From contig NW_019211455.1 in assembly GCF_002443255.2 (NCBI RefSeq), positions 55,256,338 to 55,320,337 of the forward strand: DNA of 64,000 nucleotides, written 5' to 3'. The stretch comes from Varroa destructor. Lineage: Eukaryota > Arthropoda > Arachnida > Mesostigmata > Varroidae. Below are positions 1-13,700 of the stretch, in pieces (the stretch's first letter is position 1; each line of letters begins with the position of its first letter). The notes below the pieces were generated by a model. That model was given only the letters and a program-made list of their open reading frames with translations. It searched no databases and was not told the origin of the DNA. The translations under genes and the position numbers were made by a program.

Positions 1-3000
1 GACCTCGCCGTCAGGACATTCGCGGTAGCGTATAGCAGCCGACTTCATCACGGGACAATCGGCAGCTTGCGGTAAAACTAGCGCTTCAAAACGTTTTAGG
101 TTGGCCTGAAAATAGAACAAATACGTTGTATCCCCATCGATTCGGCTGTAAGAGCAGCTGCAGGAACGCTTTAGGCTCCTGCTAGAAGGGACGTGGCTTT
201 CCAAAAGCAACATAAGCAGTGTGGGGTTTGGATATCAGACAGCCTTTGCCTGGTCATCAATAATTAGGGTCCGCTCTATCTGAGGACTAGTCGCGCAGTG
301 CGAACAGGCGAATACACACCCAAGTTTCGAGTGCCGCGTTCTTACCTGTTTACTCGAGGCGCGAATTTGTGGCTGTATTACGTCGGTGTATGGGAGAAAC
401 TAATGGGACAGTTTTCAGTTCCCTTTCGTTTCCAAGGTTGGGTTAGAGTGGCTGAATAAGCACCTTATAACCCATGAGCATCAATTAAATGTTGTGTCGA
501 GTTAATCCTGCCTATATTAATTGATAACTGTTGTGATCAGCAGCAGAGACGTTGACTCGTTCAAGGTTAGCAGGTTGAATCATTGTTATCACTATCAATT
601 CATTGTATTTGCGAAGATAAGCGTAGATAATAATTATGCACCTGCAAGTTTATGTCTCAGATGATTGCCGATGGTGCCATTGAATTTCACGGATTAATTA
701 GTTTTCGATTCGCTTTAATATGCAACCATAATCAGAACATCGTAGACAGAAAAACCTGCGCTTTTCTTCGGCATTTTCAAATAGATACATCACTTTATCT
801 CACTTAACTAACGGCATGATCTTGGACGTTTGACGATCGAACGGATTGACGTTTTCTTTCGGTTTTCATTTCCCGCCCCAGCTCAGAGTGGAGACAGTCA
901 AGAGTTAGACAACTGACACCCCAACGATCGAGTGCCTGACGAAAAAGCATCAATTCAAACAAGTTATTCCGACGGCAAAATCAATATAGATCATGCCTTC
1001 GTTCGTTGACATTAGTAGGCAAATGCTGTCGAGACACATGGCCAGCTATCTGCCCTGTGATGGACGGGTCCGTCCTACACGATGACGTAGTTTCCGATTT
1101 TCGTTCACCTCACTCGACAGTTGTCATTAACGTTTTACTGTCCCACAAAAACACGAAATGAAACAAGATCAGCCGATTAGGACCCATACTAGACATCAGT
1201 TCGCCAAATTGGATAGGTGTAAAACTATCGTATACATGGATCATGCACAAACAGCCGGCTGCAACATCGACGGTGGTCCGCTTGCGCAGAGGTCCGGTAT
1301 GGCCGAGCGTCATTCGGCTGGATGCCGGAAGGTAGCGGCGCCTTAACGCAACCGGCAGAATATTGGAACTTGGCCTCCCAAAGAGTAGGCCATTCTGGTC
1401 CTTCCTCTAATTTTCCCTTTCCCTTTCCCTTGTTGTCCATACCCCAAAGCCCCTTGGGTCTTTGCGAGAGTGAAACTCTTCCCTGCTGTTGTTCCGCCGC
1501 TGGTAGTTATCCGCCGTCCGACAACTCTGTACCCTACCTTTCGCCCAAACGAATACAGATATACAGTCATGCACGCGGGCCGGATTCAACGGACATATTT
1601 CAGTACGATGCAGCAGCTGTTGCTGCTAAGCCAACTTATATTAGTGTATGTAAACCGATACGTTTCTGGCAGACAAACGCCGAGGCATATAGATCGAACG
1701 AAAAAGGGAAACTTCATCCCACGTCCCAATCGTTGTCGTTGATTTCTGTAATTAGCTGGAAGAAGAGCAGCGGCCGAAGGCAACAGCACCAAAATCAACT
1801 TAGTACTTTCGGCCATTTGAGAACCGAGATATAACGCTTTTTTCTGTGGATTGCTGTGGGAATTCACTGGGTAATAGGACAGGTACAATAGGCCAAGAGG
1901 CAAATGGAAGGACCACGAGAAGCAGTGTTTAGAGAATGGCAGTGAGGCGAAGCGGACAGCCAATCAAACGACGGGAGACATTGAGGTGCGAAAAGCGATG
2001 AGTACATTACAGGGTGTGAGAAGAGGGTAATTAGGCGATCCAGAGGGACGGACTAGAATGGCTGGCGACTCCACGAATGCGTTATTTAAAGGTCTGCAAA
2101 GCCATCTGTCGGAATTTATCTTTGAGGTCATCAGTGAACAGTTTCCCTTTGCAAGTATGATTGAGTAGAGCTTTAACGTTGCGCTGAATCCTTTTATAAG
2201 TAAGCCCTTTTGTAAGCCGCTTCGTGTAAATCGAATGTTTCTAATCCTCAGCTTTTTCCACAGCTGTTGGTGTGTTTTTCCGATACAGCCATCGGTTCTT
2301 TATAGCAAGAACGAAACTGATTCCAGCAGCCTGCTTTTTAGGCCCTCCTAATCACTACAACTATGGGCATTGTCACTTTTCGGAACAACGATGCTTGGAG
2401 ACCAGAAACGTCACTGAGTAGAGCTACTCGCGTTCTTGTCCGCACAGTTAGATATGGACAAGGGTAAGGATAGCCACGACAAGGAACAAACCGCGAAGGC
2501 ACAAACAAAAATGATCGAGTTTCCGCCAAAAAAAGCCAATCTCACTTTACTAAATTATTGCAAAAAAACAGACAAACCACTATTCGTCGTTGCGGTAAAT
2601 GCCGTTGTTACTTCAGAGATTGTCACATTGGATTGGAGTTGCTGTCCTTCCTGTCGCAGATGTCGTTGTTGTTATTTCTTTCATCCGTAAAGCTGATTCT
2701 TTCAAAAGACATCGAGCAAAAGAGATTTACCGAGCGGGGGTACGCGCCAAATACGAGGATAGATTCAACGATGACAAAGGCGGAGGCGCAAAGGCAGCGA
2801 AAGAGGTGCTCATTATCTTTGCTGCCGTCCATATTGGATGCTGACCAAACAGGACGGCAATGCCAGAGGGAGGGTGTCTGCTACTGGTATTATAATCCAG
2901 CTTCTGCGGTCAAGATCCCTCTTCCTGTGTCCGATAGACCCTTACGAAGCTTCACCTACCAACCGCCGTAAGGCAAGAACCGAACCAGTTAATCGTCATG

Positions 3001-4900
3001 AGCCATTTCCCCATCTCTTAGTGGAGTAACTCACGTAGAGACGGCAAACCATTAGTTCGCGCTTTCGTCTCGTTTTCTCTTCAAACGATTCATCCCAGTG
3101 GGAACCTGAAAAGCGAGTCTTTTTTGTGGCCTATAAGTTTACGAGTGAGAGCTGAGCCGGAAGGCGTGTAGAAGTCCAGGCACAGCTATGCTACGTAAAA
3201 CAGATCACAACGAAGATCGCAGTTCGGATTAGCTAGTGAAGAACATCGCGAGCTGTCGCCTGCGAGAAACCACTGAAGAGCCTGAGTTAGCGTGGACATA
3301 GAGAAAATAGGGACCAGACAAGACATAGTAAGGAGAAAAGAACTTTGAATAGAAAACTAAGGAATAGAAAGGAGCAAAGGGCGCAAAAAGAAAATGAGTC
3401 TACGGAAAAAATGCACTTTGGCTCAATGTAGAAAGAATAAGGTGAATTCTCTGATGTGTTTTTTTTTATCTCGCCCTCGGTACCGACACTAAGTGCACGA
3501 ATCGTGCCGCGTCTATTATATATATCTTTTTCTGGTCGCATTTCTTAAGGGGGTTGATGTCTTTTCATGGAAATCATCATCTTGAAATCCGGACATCTAC
3601 AATGGTACATCATCCAAACAAAAATCAGTAATCCATAAATTCCAATTAGAATAACATAAGCAATAAAATATATTTGAGGGTAAGATGGGATAAGCAAGGG
3701 TTCTGGCGTTGTATCCTGGTGCTTATGTTCTATTTGTTACTGGATACCTTTGTAGAGGGATGACTGTCACGTCGGAGAGTGGTGGCTTAAACTGAGTAAT
3801 GTATCATGCTCTGTTCCTTGCACAGATAAGTCCACATAAGTTATTCAATTCTATATTGAATCAACCATTGTCGTATTATTAACGCATGTAGCATAGTACT
3901 AAAGCGCAGTTAATTAAAATGCTTGGCAACCGAAGCTTACATATCATTCTGCTGGCCAAAAATAGACTTTGGTAAATTTTTACGAGAAATCAAGATATCC
4001 TTTGGGCTTGGTCAAACTTCCACTGCGAAAGACGCACGACACGAACATGAACGTATAGATAGATAGAAATAATCGTACGTGAGTCCTCGCTAGGTGCTAT
4101 GTATGCAAGTAGAAAAAACTTAAGGATAATCGAGATTTGACGCAATATATATAACAATAAAATCTATGTCTACGTATCAAAAACAACTACATGTATTCTG
4201 TTGTCATCTTCTCCCTAATTAATTAATAACCCAGACGATTAAACCCAAGAATGAACTTTCGCTGTACCTACTTGGGCCGTTCTACCTGCCAGTGTCCTTG
4301 CGATTATTGACGGCTGAGTTTACTTATCTATCTTGTGGCCAAATCATAAATGTCCCATCGTTATGTTAGACTGTTACAAAGCAACAACTAAAAAATAACA
4401 GTTTACATAATATATTTTTGTATCGACGTCGTTCTTTCGATGCACCAGACTACTGAGCCGATGCATGAGTTTCTTGAGACAATAAGGACCACACTCATTT
4501 TGGGTTTGTTTAACTCAGCCTTGTCGTCTATCTCCGTGCAATGGTCATGCAAAGCTGATGCAACACGAATCGCCTAGAAACAGAGCGGCATAGAAAAGAC
4601 TGAATCTTTCAAAGCCCTAAAGAGTTATCGCCGGGAGTTCATCACGGGCGACCTCAAAAACTTCAATGATTGTCAGGCCTTCCCAGAGGCTGGCATTCTC
4701 ACAGGCACCACTCACTGATGCGTCCTTGCAGGACCGGTAAGACTTATTCATAGTTTGCAGAAAAGGCCCCCCAGAGGAAGCGATAGAAAAATAAGAATGA
4801 AAGCATAAACGGTCGCGAACCGTTCTTTCTCTCTCTGGATACCTCGCTGTCCTTCAATTCGCTCAAGGAAGAAGTCGGAATACATGGAATATATGTGGAG
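1..4900. other. Stretch without a recognisable gene
   Basis: Bases 800-3300 are relatively CpG-rich and therefore full of overlapping frames up to 170 codons (for example plus strand 1322-1834). Several frames overlap one another on both strands, none shows a domain, and no splice pattern links them. The rest is AT-rich filler. Confidence 0.4.
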
Positions 4901-4902
4901 GG

Positions 4903-4907
4903 GGAGA

Positions 4908-4945
<38 letters not shown>
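4903..4945. repeat. (GA)n microsatellite
   Basis: GA dinucleotide repeat, pure from about 4912, with GGGA interruptions at its left end. The complementary frames give Leu/Ser runs that are not genes. Confidence 0.97.
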
Positions 4946-4949
<4 letters not shown>

Positions 4950-7900
4950 GGTTATGTAAAAGATTACAGGTATGCAGGACGTACACAGCAGAGATAAAAT
5001 GGTCTCTGCATTGCCTTTCGTATGTCCGTGCTCGTACATTACACTATATAGGGACAAAGACCAGAATGGACTTTTCTAATCGGATGCAAATAGTTACGGT
5101 CACGTCGAAGCTTCATTTAATAACAGCAGGGAATATCGTATTTAAAAATGTAGTGATCCCTTAGTGGAATAGCAGGTATGCTGGTTTTTATGTACCAAGA
5201 TTGTGTACAAATGGCCGTAATATATACAAGCATTTTCTGCAGATCGGTTCGCAGAATCCCAACCTTACCTGCCAATGTATACATTGGCTTATTTTTTCAC
5301 ACTAGTTTTCGCGTAGCACTTTTCTTGTATTTACTGTGTGGTTTCACAAAAATTTACAGGGTGTAATGTCGACATTTTTTACAATATACTTATTATAATA
5401 AATCAATAATACGCTTCTTGATAAATTTTAGTAATACTAATGATATGTCCATAGATAAAGCGATTCACGGATTGTCTCCAGGTCGACTCGTTTAAGTCAT
5501 TCCGGTATGCCTCTTCGCTTTATGTCCATTACACACTAATATTACTGAGTATTATTAAGCATTTTTTATTACGTGTGTCATAAACCCAACAAGTATTTGA
5601 ACAATCACAACTAGCGAAATGTTGTTGGCCACTGGCGTCGCCTAGGTTCATTCAGTGTTCGAGAGGACCAACCATCTTGCGCTCCATAAATCGATAGGTG
5701 CACATGGGAATTGAACGAGTTTTACTGCCATCGTAGCGGTTGAAATGAATAGTGCCGCACTACAATCGGGTTCAAGTTGACCATTTGGGAAATCGATTTT
5801 TTGTTGCTTAGGTTTGTGAGAACTCTGGCCACGTAAATGGATTTTTGCCCACTTTACCTTACTTATATCACCATTTTTTAGATCAGAGATAAGTTGCATG
5901 GCATTTTTGCTTCTTTATGTCACACATGTCCTAATGCCCTTGCCATTTAAATGAACTTGTATGCAACTAAAAACGGGTCAGCTGATGTGCGTAGGATCTA
6001 CGCCTGATGCGATCTTTTCCCCGTTTGCCGACCTGTCAACAGCAGACATCAATTTCTCTTCTATCCCAATGTGTTTTACGAACGTACAATTTCCCCTATA
6101 TCGATCGTAAAGCTCACAAAAATATCTAATTTTGCTTCTCAAGCACATAGTGATTACATTCAAAACGTTTCTCTCGATCTGATTCCGCCAGTTGATTATA
6201 TTTCGCTGTTCGTCCGTATACTACAATTGAAAACGAGTACGAGAGGTGGCTGATGTGGTTCGTTTAATCATAGGGCTTAGGAGACCTCGCGGGATCAGCT
6301 GCGGGATTGTCTTCAATCAGAAATCGACTCAGGAAGATGTGTACATACTTAATAGCTATGTGTGTTAAAGGGGCGACCTATCTGAAGGTTTTTTCACTGT
6401 ACCTATGTGTAACTATGTGTTACAGATGATACTATCCAATTGCAGGTAGAGGCTTTGTCGTTATGCGGTCAACTCAAGTCATGATTAGTCTCATAAAAGT
6501 AATGATAATAACACCATTGTTATCATTGTCGTGTACGTTGCTATGTAGGTTACAGCATTCTTTCAATTGATGCATATTCGGACTAATACTTTTTTTTTCT
6601 AGGGCAAATAGTAGGACAATTGTATTTTGTTGTAGAAGAATTTTTTTTGGCCCCAACATCATCCACTGTTCACGCCGACTATGAGCCCATTAATACTTGT
6701 TCTCTTAGATGTTCGAAAATTACATGTCGGGTTTTAGTGGCCCAACTGAATGGGTTTCACACTCATTAGTTGGCTCATAACTCAGTTAGTTAGCATGACG
6801 GCTAACTCTTTCTACTATAGAACCAAACAGAATGCGCCCACGGCCTAGGCCATTTCACTAAGTGTCTTTAGAATTTAATAGGCACGCACTTATCAGCCGC
6901 GGTACTACAACTGCGCTAACTACTAGTACAACACCTTACGTTTTCTCGGAACACACTGAAGGTCGATGATGACGGTGTTGACGTTGATCGTGAGTCAGTT
7001 TCATGACTCGCTGCATCCCCTGAGCAAACCATCGCAACGGTGCAAGGACCATCGCCTTGATCTTCACCTCACCAGCAAGCGTGCTTGTCAGAAGAGGCTC
7101 CAAGAGCCACTAGCGACGTGTTAACGCCCAATGGGCTGGGTCTTCAAGCTGCTATAAACCTTGACATTAATCATTTGAAGTGTATGTGTAGCCAGTGCGA
7201 GGTACGTACGAACCTGGCCGAAAACGAAGCTACGATTAAAATTTTCGAGCAAAAACCGGCGAAACTCAATGTACAGCACTCAACGGGGGTCGCTTTCGAA
7301 ACTTTTCGTTGTCTAAGGAGAAGGCTTTCCAAACAGGATCGGCACCAATAAATCTTTGTTGATGGTGGCCCCGGAGTCATTGTATTTAATATCAGCCGAG
7401 AGTTTTGGTCGCACTGGACGCCTTGGTACAATAGCGTCTCGTAATGTTAGCTGAACCGGATCAACATCCTGCCATTCACACTTCGTGTAAAACACTAAAT
7501 ACGCGTAGAGGCCGACTGAAGACGTTTTAATGACGATGGCGTACGCATGATACTAATCACTGAATAATTCTGCATCATTTTGAGTCTGTCAAGTATCCGT
7601 GGCTTGTTAATCTACACAGCTTCGCGGACACAGCTGTCATCTAAAAAAAACACTACAGTATGTCATAGTGAACAACTATAGGTAAACCGGCGAGACAGAG
7701 CTTTTAGAAATGCGTTAACATATGAAATACGCTGATTTACAGAATTTAGCGTTCACTGATAAAAATCGTCATCTGTTTGTCTACTTTGACCGGAAAAACG
7801 TATAACCTAACGTCGTGACATCATTTGCAGCTTTGACGACAGCGTTGATTTCACGTGAAGAGTCTCACTTCGATGGGTGGGACTACCATGTCACTTTAAT

Positions 7901-10290
7901 AGACCACATTTGAGCTCGTTATCTGAAGAGCACCACTGGTCACCTATCATACATGTAGTAGCAGTACTCGATGAGAAGCATCACCCTGAGCATCAGCTAA
8001 AGGACTGAAACACCACTTGAACAGAGAGCGTCGTTCCACGTTAGGCCAGCGCCATATGTATCGTGCGAGCTGATGTGTTGGCGATCTGAAGCAGTTCGTG
8101 GGCTAGTTTCGATTGAAACGAATGAATTGTAGTTGATCATACAATGACAGTGTATATGCGATGCGTTCAGATATCAACAAATCTATCCAGAATTTTTGAG
8201 GGTTCCAGGTTTTGGGCACTTCCGGTTGCCTAAGCCTCCTTGATATGTGCCCATTTCGGCCAAACATCAGCCCACAACTGGACTGTGGTACTGACAGTAA
8301 CTGTTTTTGCAGCACGCATCATGAGCGTATCAGGAAGATTCTGTCTGTTGTCAGTCTCATCGTAAGTTTCCAGCGTCGCTGCTTTCCGAACGGCGCTTAG
8401 AGTTGAGGAGTTTTTCATCGTTCGCATGCCACCGATCAATGAAGATCTTTTCTTGCTAACTCAATCTTCTTTGCTTATTTCCTATCTATTGTGAAGTACT
8501 TGTTATCGCTCTACTAGCTACAGCATCGACGCTGTCGAACGTTTACAAGATAGCGACTGAAGCGACGACGCTTTCGCTCGCGAAACGCGCACCACGCGAA
8601 GACTATTCGCCCGTTCAGGTTTCTCCGTGCACTTCTTTAGCCAGCAGAGGGAGGAGAGGCAAGGTGAAAATACAACACAGTAAGTGACACAGATCGTACC
8701 ATATCGAAAAGAGACTAGCCAATCTGCCGTTTGTCTGACTTCGACGTCGGTTGGGCCCTACAAGGAAGCCCTACTGTGGCCGGTGCCCATGGGATGGTAT
8801 CGCGGCTTCGCAGCCGACTTTTTCCTTCTTATTTGCCCCCCCCCCGGTTGTCAATTGGCAGGCGCACCTATAGAAACGTTAACACAGACACAATAAACTG
8901 GTCGAATACCTGTGGCCACCTATTCGAAAATTTCTCTGTCTAGGTTGTTCGGCAGATCGTCTAGCCGCTGCCGTGGAATTGCCGTGGCCATTGTGGCTAT
9001 ATGGTAGCAGTCGCATTTGTTCCTTTGCCCCTTCTTCTCGTGTCTAATTGCAAAAGCTAGTACACAGCAGCAAATGCATCACACTGATCGGGAGGAACAT
9101 AACCGCGAAGATATGCATCAGGTGGTATAGCCGAAGGCCCATGGATCCGCTGCATGCGTGTAGGGCCTTCTAAGTCTTCCACCTAAGGGGAAAAGGAAAG
9201 ATTTAATAGAGCCTGACGAAAAACACGACAGTGATAGTGGCAGTTAAATGAACATAGTGACAGCACCCACAATGATCAGAGCAAAGAGTCACTAGCTGAA
9301 TAACTCAGACAAGAGTCAACGGTAAACAACTAACAAAAGTAAATGGGCCTGTAGGATACGTACGTGTCATGTCAACATGTTGTCACACTGTTGCTGCCGC
9401 TTGCGGATAGAAGAAACCATATTTAAAATAGCCTGGTATGCCGTTGTGTCTTAACTCTTGCCCTCCTTTTTCTTTGTTACTAGTTTTCCAGCAGAGGAGC
9501 TTTGAGCCTTGAGAATGCCCTTTTAGAGAATACAGAGATCAATACAGAACTTCGTGACGGTTTGACGTTGTTCGATGAGTGGTAACCCGTTCTTAAAGCT
9601 CGCGTACGCTTAATAATTGCTACCTAGCAGGTAGGTATTCGCCATCTACTGGTTTCCTATGCTAACACGTAGAACTGGACTGCGTGTCGTAAGGGCTAAT
9701 GATTTTTGAATACCGTGATCGGTCAACAAGTGCGTGTTGTCTAAGTGGACGTAGCTAGGTAAACAACTGGTCCTAATGGTGGTCTAGTTAATACAAAGAC
9801 CGGTGCCTCGACACCGGCGCTCGAATCGGGGCTGAGTCTATTCTCTGGAGGCTGAGTATATCCCGTTTGACAAATGGGACCGGAATTACGAAATTCCTTA
9901 TTTAGGTAGTGGGCGTACGGGTGGAAGACTGACTTGATTATTTCTTCAGCTACTTAACAGAGCAGACAACAATTGCGAATTAATACAATTAAATTATTTA
10001 CCTATTAGTTAGTAGGCTATTGAGGCGACATCTTTGTCCAGTCATGAAGAACAAATACAATGAAAGAAATATAATTTTATTTATATTTAACATTTTCTCG
10101 CAATATTCTCAATGATCTTGGATGTCCACTACGGCGCTTTTTCTTTGCAATTCTGTCTGATCAACACATCTTTCCAACAATTTTTTACCACCTCTTAGTC
10201 TGAGAATTTACCAAAGCTGATCCTAATCGATTGGTCTTTTTGCTCAAATCTGTCTCCGGCTCAGTTTACCTGTCGTACGCAATACCTATT
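4950..10290. other. Stretch without a recognisable gene
   Basis: Mixed composition. A minus-strand frame at 7495-7313 (CEWQDVDPVQLTLRDAIVPR...) has a protein-like composition but no ATG, domain or partner exon. A run of ten C lies at 8836-8845, and a CCGGTG/CACCGG hairpin lies at about 9802-9819. Confidence 0.35.
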
Positions 10291-10295
10291 CGTAG

Positions 10296-10755
10296 ATTAT
10301 AAAAATTGTCAAAAAAAATTTGATCCTCCCGAACCAGCTTGGTCAGTTTGCTTAAAATCGAATGGCTACGAGCTGCAGTGATTCTTAGACAATTTCATTG
10401 GCATACAGGACAGATGCAGAATCACCTGACGACTTGCTATGATCTTCTGCCAACTGCTCATCTCAACCTCCCAGTGGCTTATTCTAAAGGCATCTCATGT
10501 CGCCTACCAAAACAATAGCTATTACCCATCTGTCGCGTCAGGCTACCGGGAAAACCGTTAAGATAGCACATGGCAGCTTGCAACTGTTCACTGCTGCACC
10601 TATAAACACATATTATAAAAATTGTCAAAAAAAAAAATTGATCTTCCCGAACCAGCTTGGTTCGTCAGGTAACTCTGCGTCTTTCCTCTACACCAAAAAG
10701 ATTGTCTAATAATCACTGTATTTCGTAGCCATTCGATTTTAAGCAAACTGACCAA
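10296..10755. mobile_element. Non-autonomous inverted-repeat element with 93-bp arms
   Basis: Bases 10339-10431 and 10663-10755 are inverted copies, both 93 bp. They align without gaps and differ at 14 positions (about 85% identity). The outer 33 bp are identical, starting TTGGTCAGTTTGCTTAAAAT. The 231-bp spacer has no credible coding frame. A second repeat of about 50 bp (from ATTATAAAAATTGTC to CGAACCAGCTTGGT) lies in direct orientation at 10296-10343, overlapping the outer end of the left arm, and at 10612-10661, just inside the right arm. No target-site duplication is obvious. This is the shape of a foldback or MITE-like element rearranged by a second repeat. The superfamily is not assigned. 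Confidence 0.75.
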
Positions 10756-10759
10756 TAAT

Positions 10760-13700
10760 ATACGACAGCCGCTACGATGACCGACTGCTTTGTTGATTAA
10801 ATCTGACGCTTGGAGAACGACGAGAACCGGTTCGGTTTGCTAGCAGCTTCGCTGCTGTTGGTGCTGCCATTACCGCTAGCGTTATCCAGGATGAAAAAGT
10901 AATGCGGGCAATTTGCGCTCCTGCGGCAACCTCGCCTTCCGTTAGGACTTTTGTTTAGCGGTTGGCGAAAACGGAACGCGGAAGGTCAGTGGCCATCTGT
11001 CCACCTACACTCGACCGTCGCTGCGGTTCAATTAGCGGCCGAGGACTTTACAGTACAACAGTGGAAAAAAGAAACTCATGAAAAGATTCCTATTTGGTGA
11101 TGGTGATAGAGGAAAGCGATACATATCAGCGAAATGCTAGCTGAAACAACGTTAATCAAGACGCACCTTGTTTTTTGACTTAACGACCCAACGGAAACCC
11201 TGTGTCGGCATCAGTCAGGGGTTTGAGTCTATTGGTCACTCACCATTGCCGACCGACCATTCAGTCATGTCAAACGCTGGCTAATATTAAGGCAATGCTG
11301 AATGTCTCACGGCGCTTGCCTTAATGAGCCTGGCCATATAGGCTACATAGGAGCCTAACTTTTTTTTTAAAAGGAGTTTTATTCATTTCGTGTCAGTTAC
11401 GAAGGTACAGTTCAACCCTGAGCGAATAATTATATGTATATGGTTTCACACATTTTCACGGATCTATTTGGATGCAACAATGCCGCAACCGAGCCGATAA
11501 TTTATACATCCACGTATGAAACGTTAGGTTGCCTAACAACGTACAGATTACGCGTGATACAAGCTCTCAGGGCGCAGAGCTTCAGCGTAACGCTGTTCAA
11601 ACAAAATGGTATCTATCGATAGGGATACATAAAAACATATCTGCGAATAAAAAACAAACTCTTTGTTATCAACGAACATGGTTACCACCTAGGCAAACCG
11701 TTGCGCTAGTAGTTATCTTCGCCGCTTTGACATTTTTACAACCGTCATGGCCATTCCTAGTCATGAACCTAAATTTCGTTGGTAGTCGTTTGTGCACAGC
11801 ATCGGTGTAGAAGCATTTCGTCTGCCCTTTTTTAATCGAAATTTCATAAATAGCTGACCTTAGTAAGTTGTAAGTTATCGAAAAAATTTTGCGGTTAACT
11901 TGCCATAAACCACCGGTGTTTGTAGCCTCTTACTAGCTTCATCAACACCCGACGAATAGAGCGAATCAACTTCCTCAACGGCCCTTGATCAGGCTGCTGG
12001 CTGGCTGGCGTGCGCTTAGTACAGTGGAACGGATCACGCGTCCAGGTCATAGTGTGTCAAAATGACAAGTATCTTCTGGAAATCGTCATTGCTTTGCTTG
12101 CAACGTTGCTTATTCGGTGCCGCTGCGGCGGAAACTATGATTTCGCTCTTTCGACCTTCTGAGCACATTCGTATGTAGCAGCCTTCGTTGGTCTCTGGAG
12201 TTAATTTTCTGGAATTTACTTATATGCACTCGTGAGCTTCGTCGAGAAGGTACAGGTGGTATCACTTGTGCAAACATTGTTCCAGACACAAATCGCCCTG
12301 TTGCAGTCTGGTCTGACGGAGGCGATGATGCTAGAATCAGATAGGTGGAGTACGGTATCCACCGGATTTGTTTAGCTGTTGCAACAAATTATTTGCTCTC
12401 AATGGTCAGCCAGTGCGAAGAAGCTCACATCTATTGCATTGTAACGCCGAAATTGAAACTGCATAGTACACGAGAAGCTTCAAAGTACGAAATATTTGTG
12501 TAAAAAGGCTCAAGTCCGATCAACGACCCATGAATGCTACATGATTTATACTGTTGTTCTATGCGGGACGTTTACGAGCGTCAATGAACGTCTACATTTG
12601 TCCTGTTACTTCAGTAATCGGCAGAGTGTCTCGGACTGCTGGGCCTATGGCTGAAGGTGTATGAAGCAGCTAAGTTAGACCCCGCTACCGACATGTAAAT
12701 GCATAGCATGTGTGATCAAATAATACTTGAATTTGAATATCTAAGTTAAATTCATATGATAAAATGGTGCAGTCGGATCCTGCCACATCTGTCAAAATAA
12801 GAAAGGCAATAGAAAGAATCTCCAACATAATTCACCTTATTGGTTTGTTTAAGATTCCATTTTTGATTTGAAATATGTTTCTTTTCTTTACGCGGCAGTC
12901 ATTACTCATGTTCCATATGTAAATTCACTGAGATCTGTAAACAGCTATCAAACAACATTCACAGTTCTACATATGTTTTGAAATCTAAAGGAAGAATTTC
13001 CAGATATTCGTAGTGACCCTTAAAATGCATCAACAATAATCATCTCCAGTTTAACAGAATTTATAATCTCATCGTGTGGTACATAAATAACACTCAAAAG
13101 TAAGCCACAAGATATTCAACAATGTCAGCAATATTAATTTGAAGGAAAAGAAGGACATTAAGATTGATGGCGGGCCTTTCTGTCGTAGAAATGGCCGAAG
13201 CTTGGTTCGAGGCCTCAGCCAGGCCAGCAACAGATAGTGCAGATCCAGCACGCGGCGACATCATCGCGCTGTGTGCGCCATCGACGATTGCTAAACAACC
13301 GTCCTTGATATACGTAGCAGTAGCTTTACCTACATTGAAGTGAAGACATACTTATAATAATAATGATATACCAATAACATTTGAATGTGTTATCTAAATA
13401 CTTAAAAACAGAACAACTATCCGATTTTGGTGCAATAAGCCTCTAAGGCGATACAACAAAAACGCTTAGCCTGTAGGCACTTTTGTTTCTAGAACAACTT
13501 CTGCCTGACTTTCTGGAAGGTGCACGTCTGTGAGCTAGTGTATACCTTCTGTACGATGAATTTCGTTGTTGACTTAATGATCGTGCAGGTTTTATTGGCA
13601 TACTGAGGGTAGGCATGGTGATCTTCTTTTCGACGCTTCGATTGGCTGTTGGGAAACGCACGCCGCCTTCAAGTCGCCAAATTGCTACCTTCCTTCGTCT

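Noticed and set aside
1322..1834. 170-codon plus-strand frame, one of the longest in the window
   Set aside because: It has no domain and no splice context, and long frames overlap it on both strands. This is typical of GC-richer non-coding DNA. It cannot be excluded completely.
4744..5057. Minus-strand frames with Leu-Ser repeats
   Set aside because: They come from the GA/CT microsatellite.
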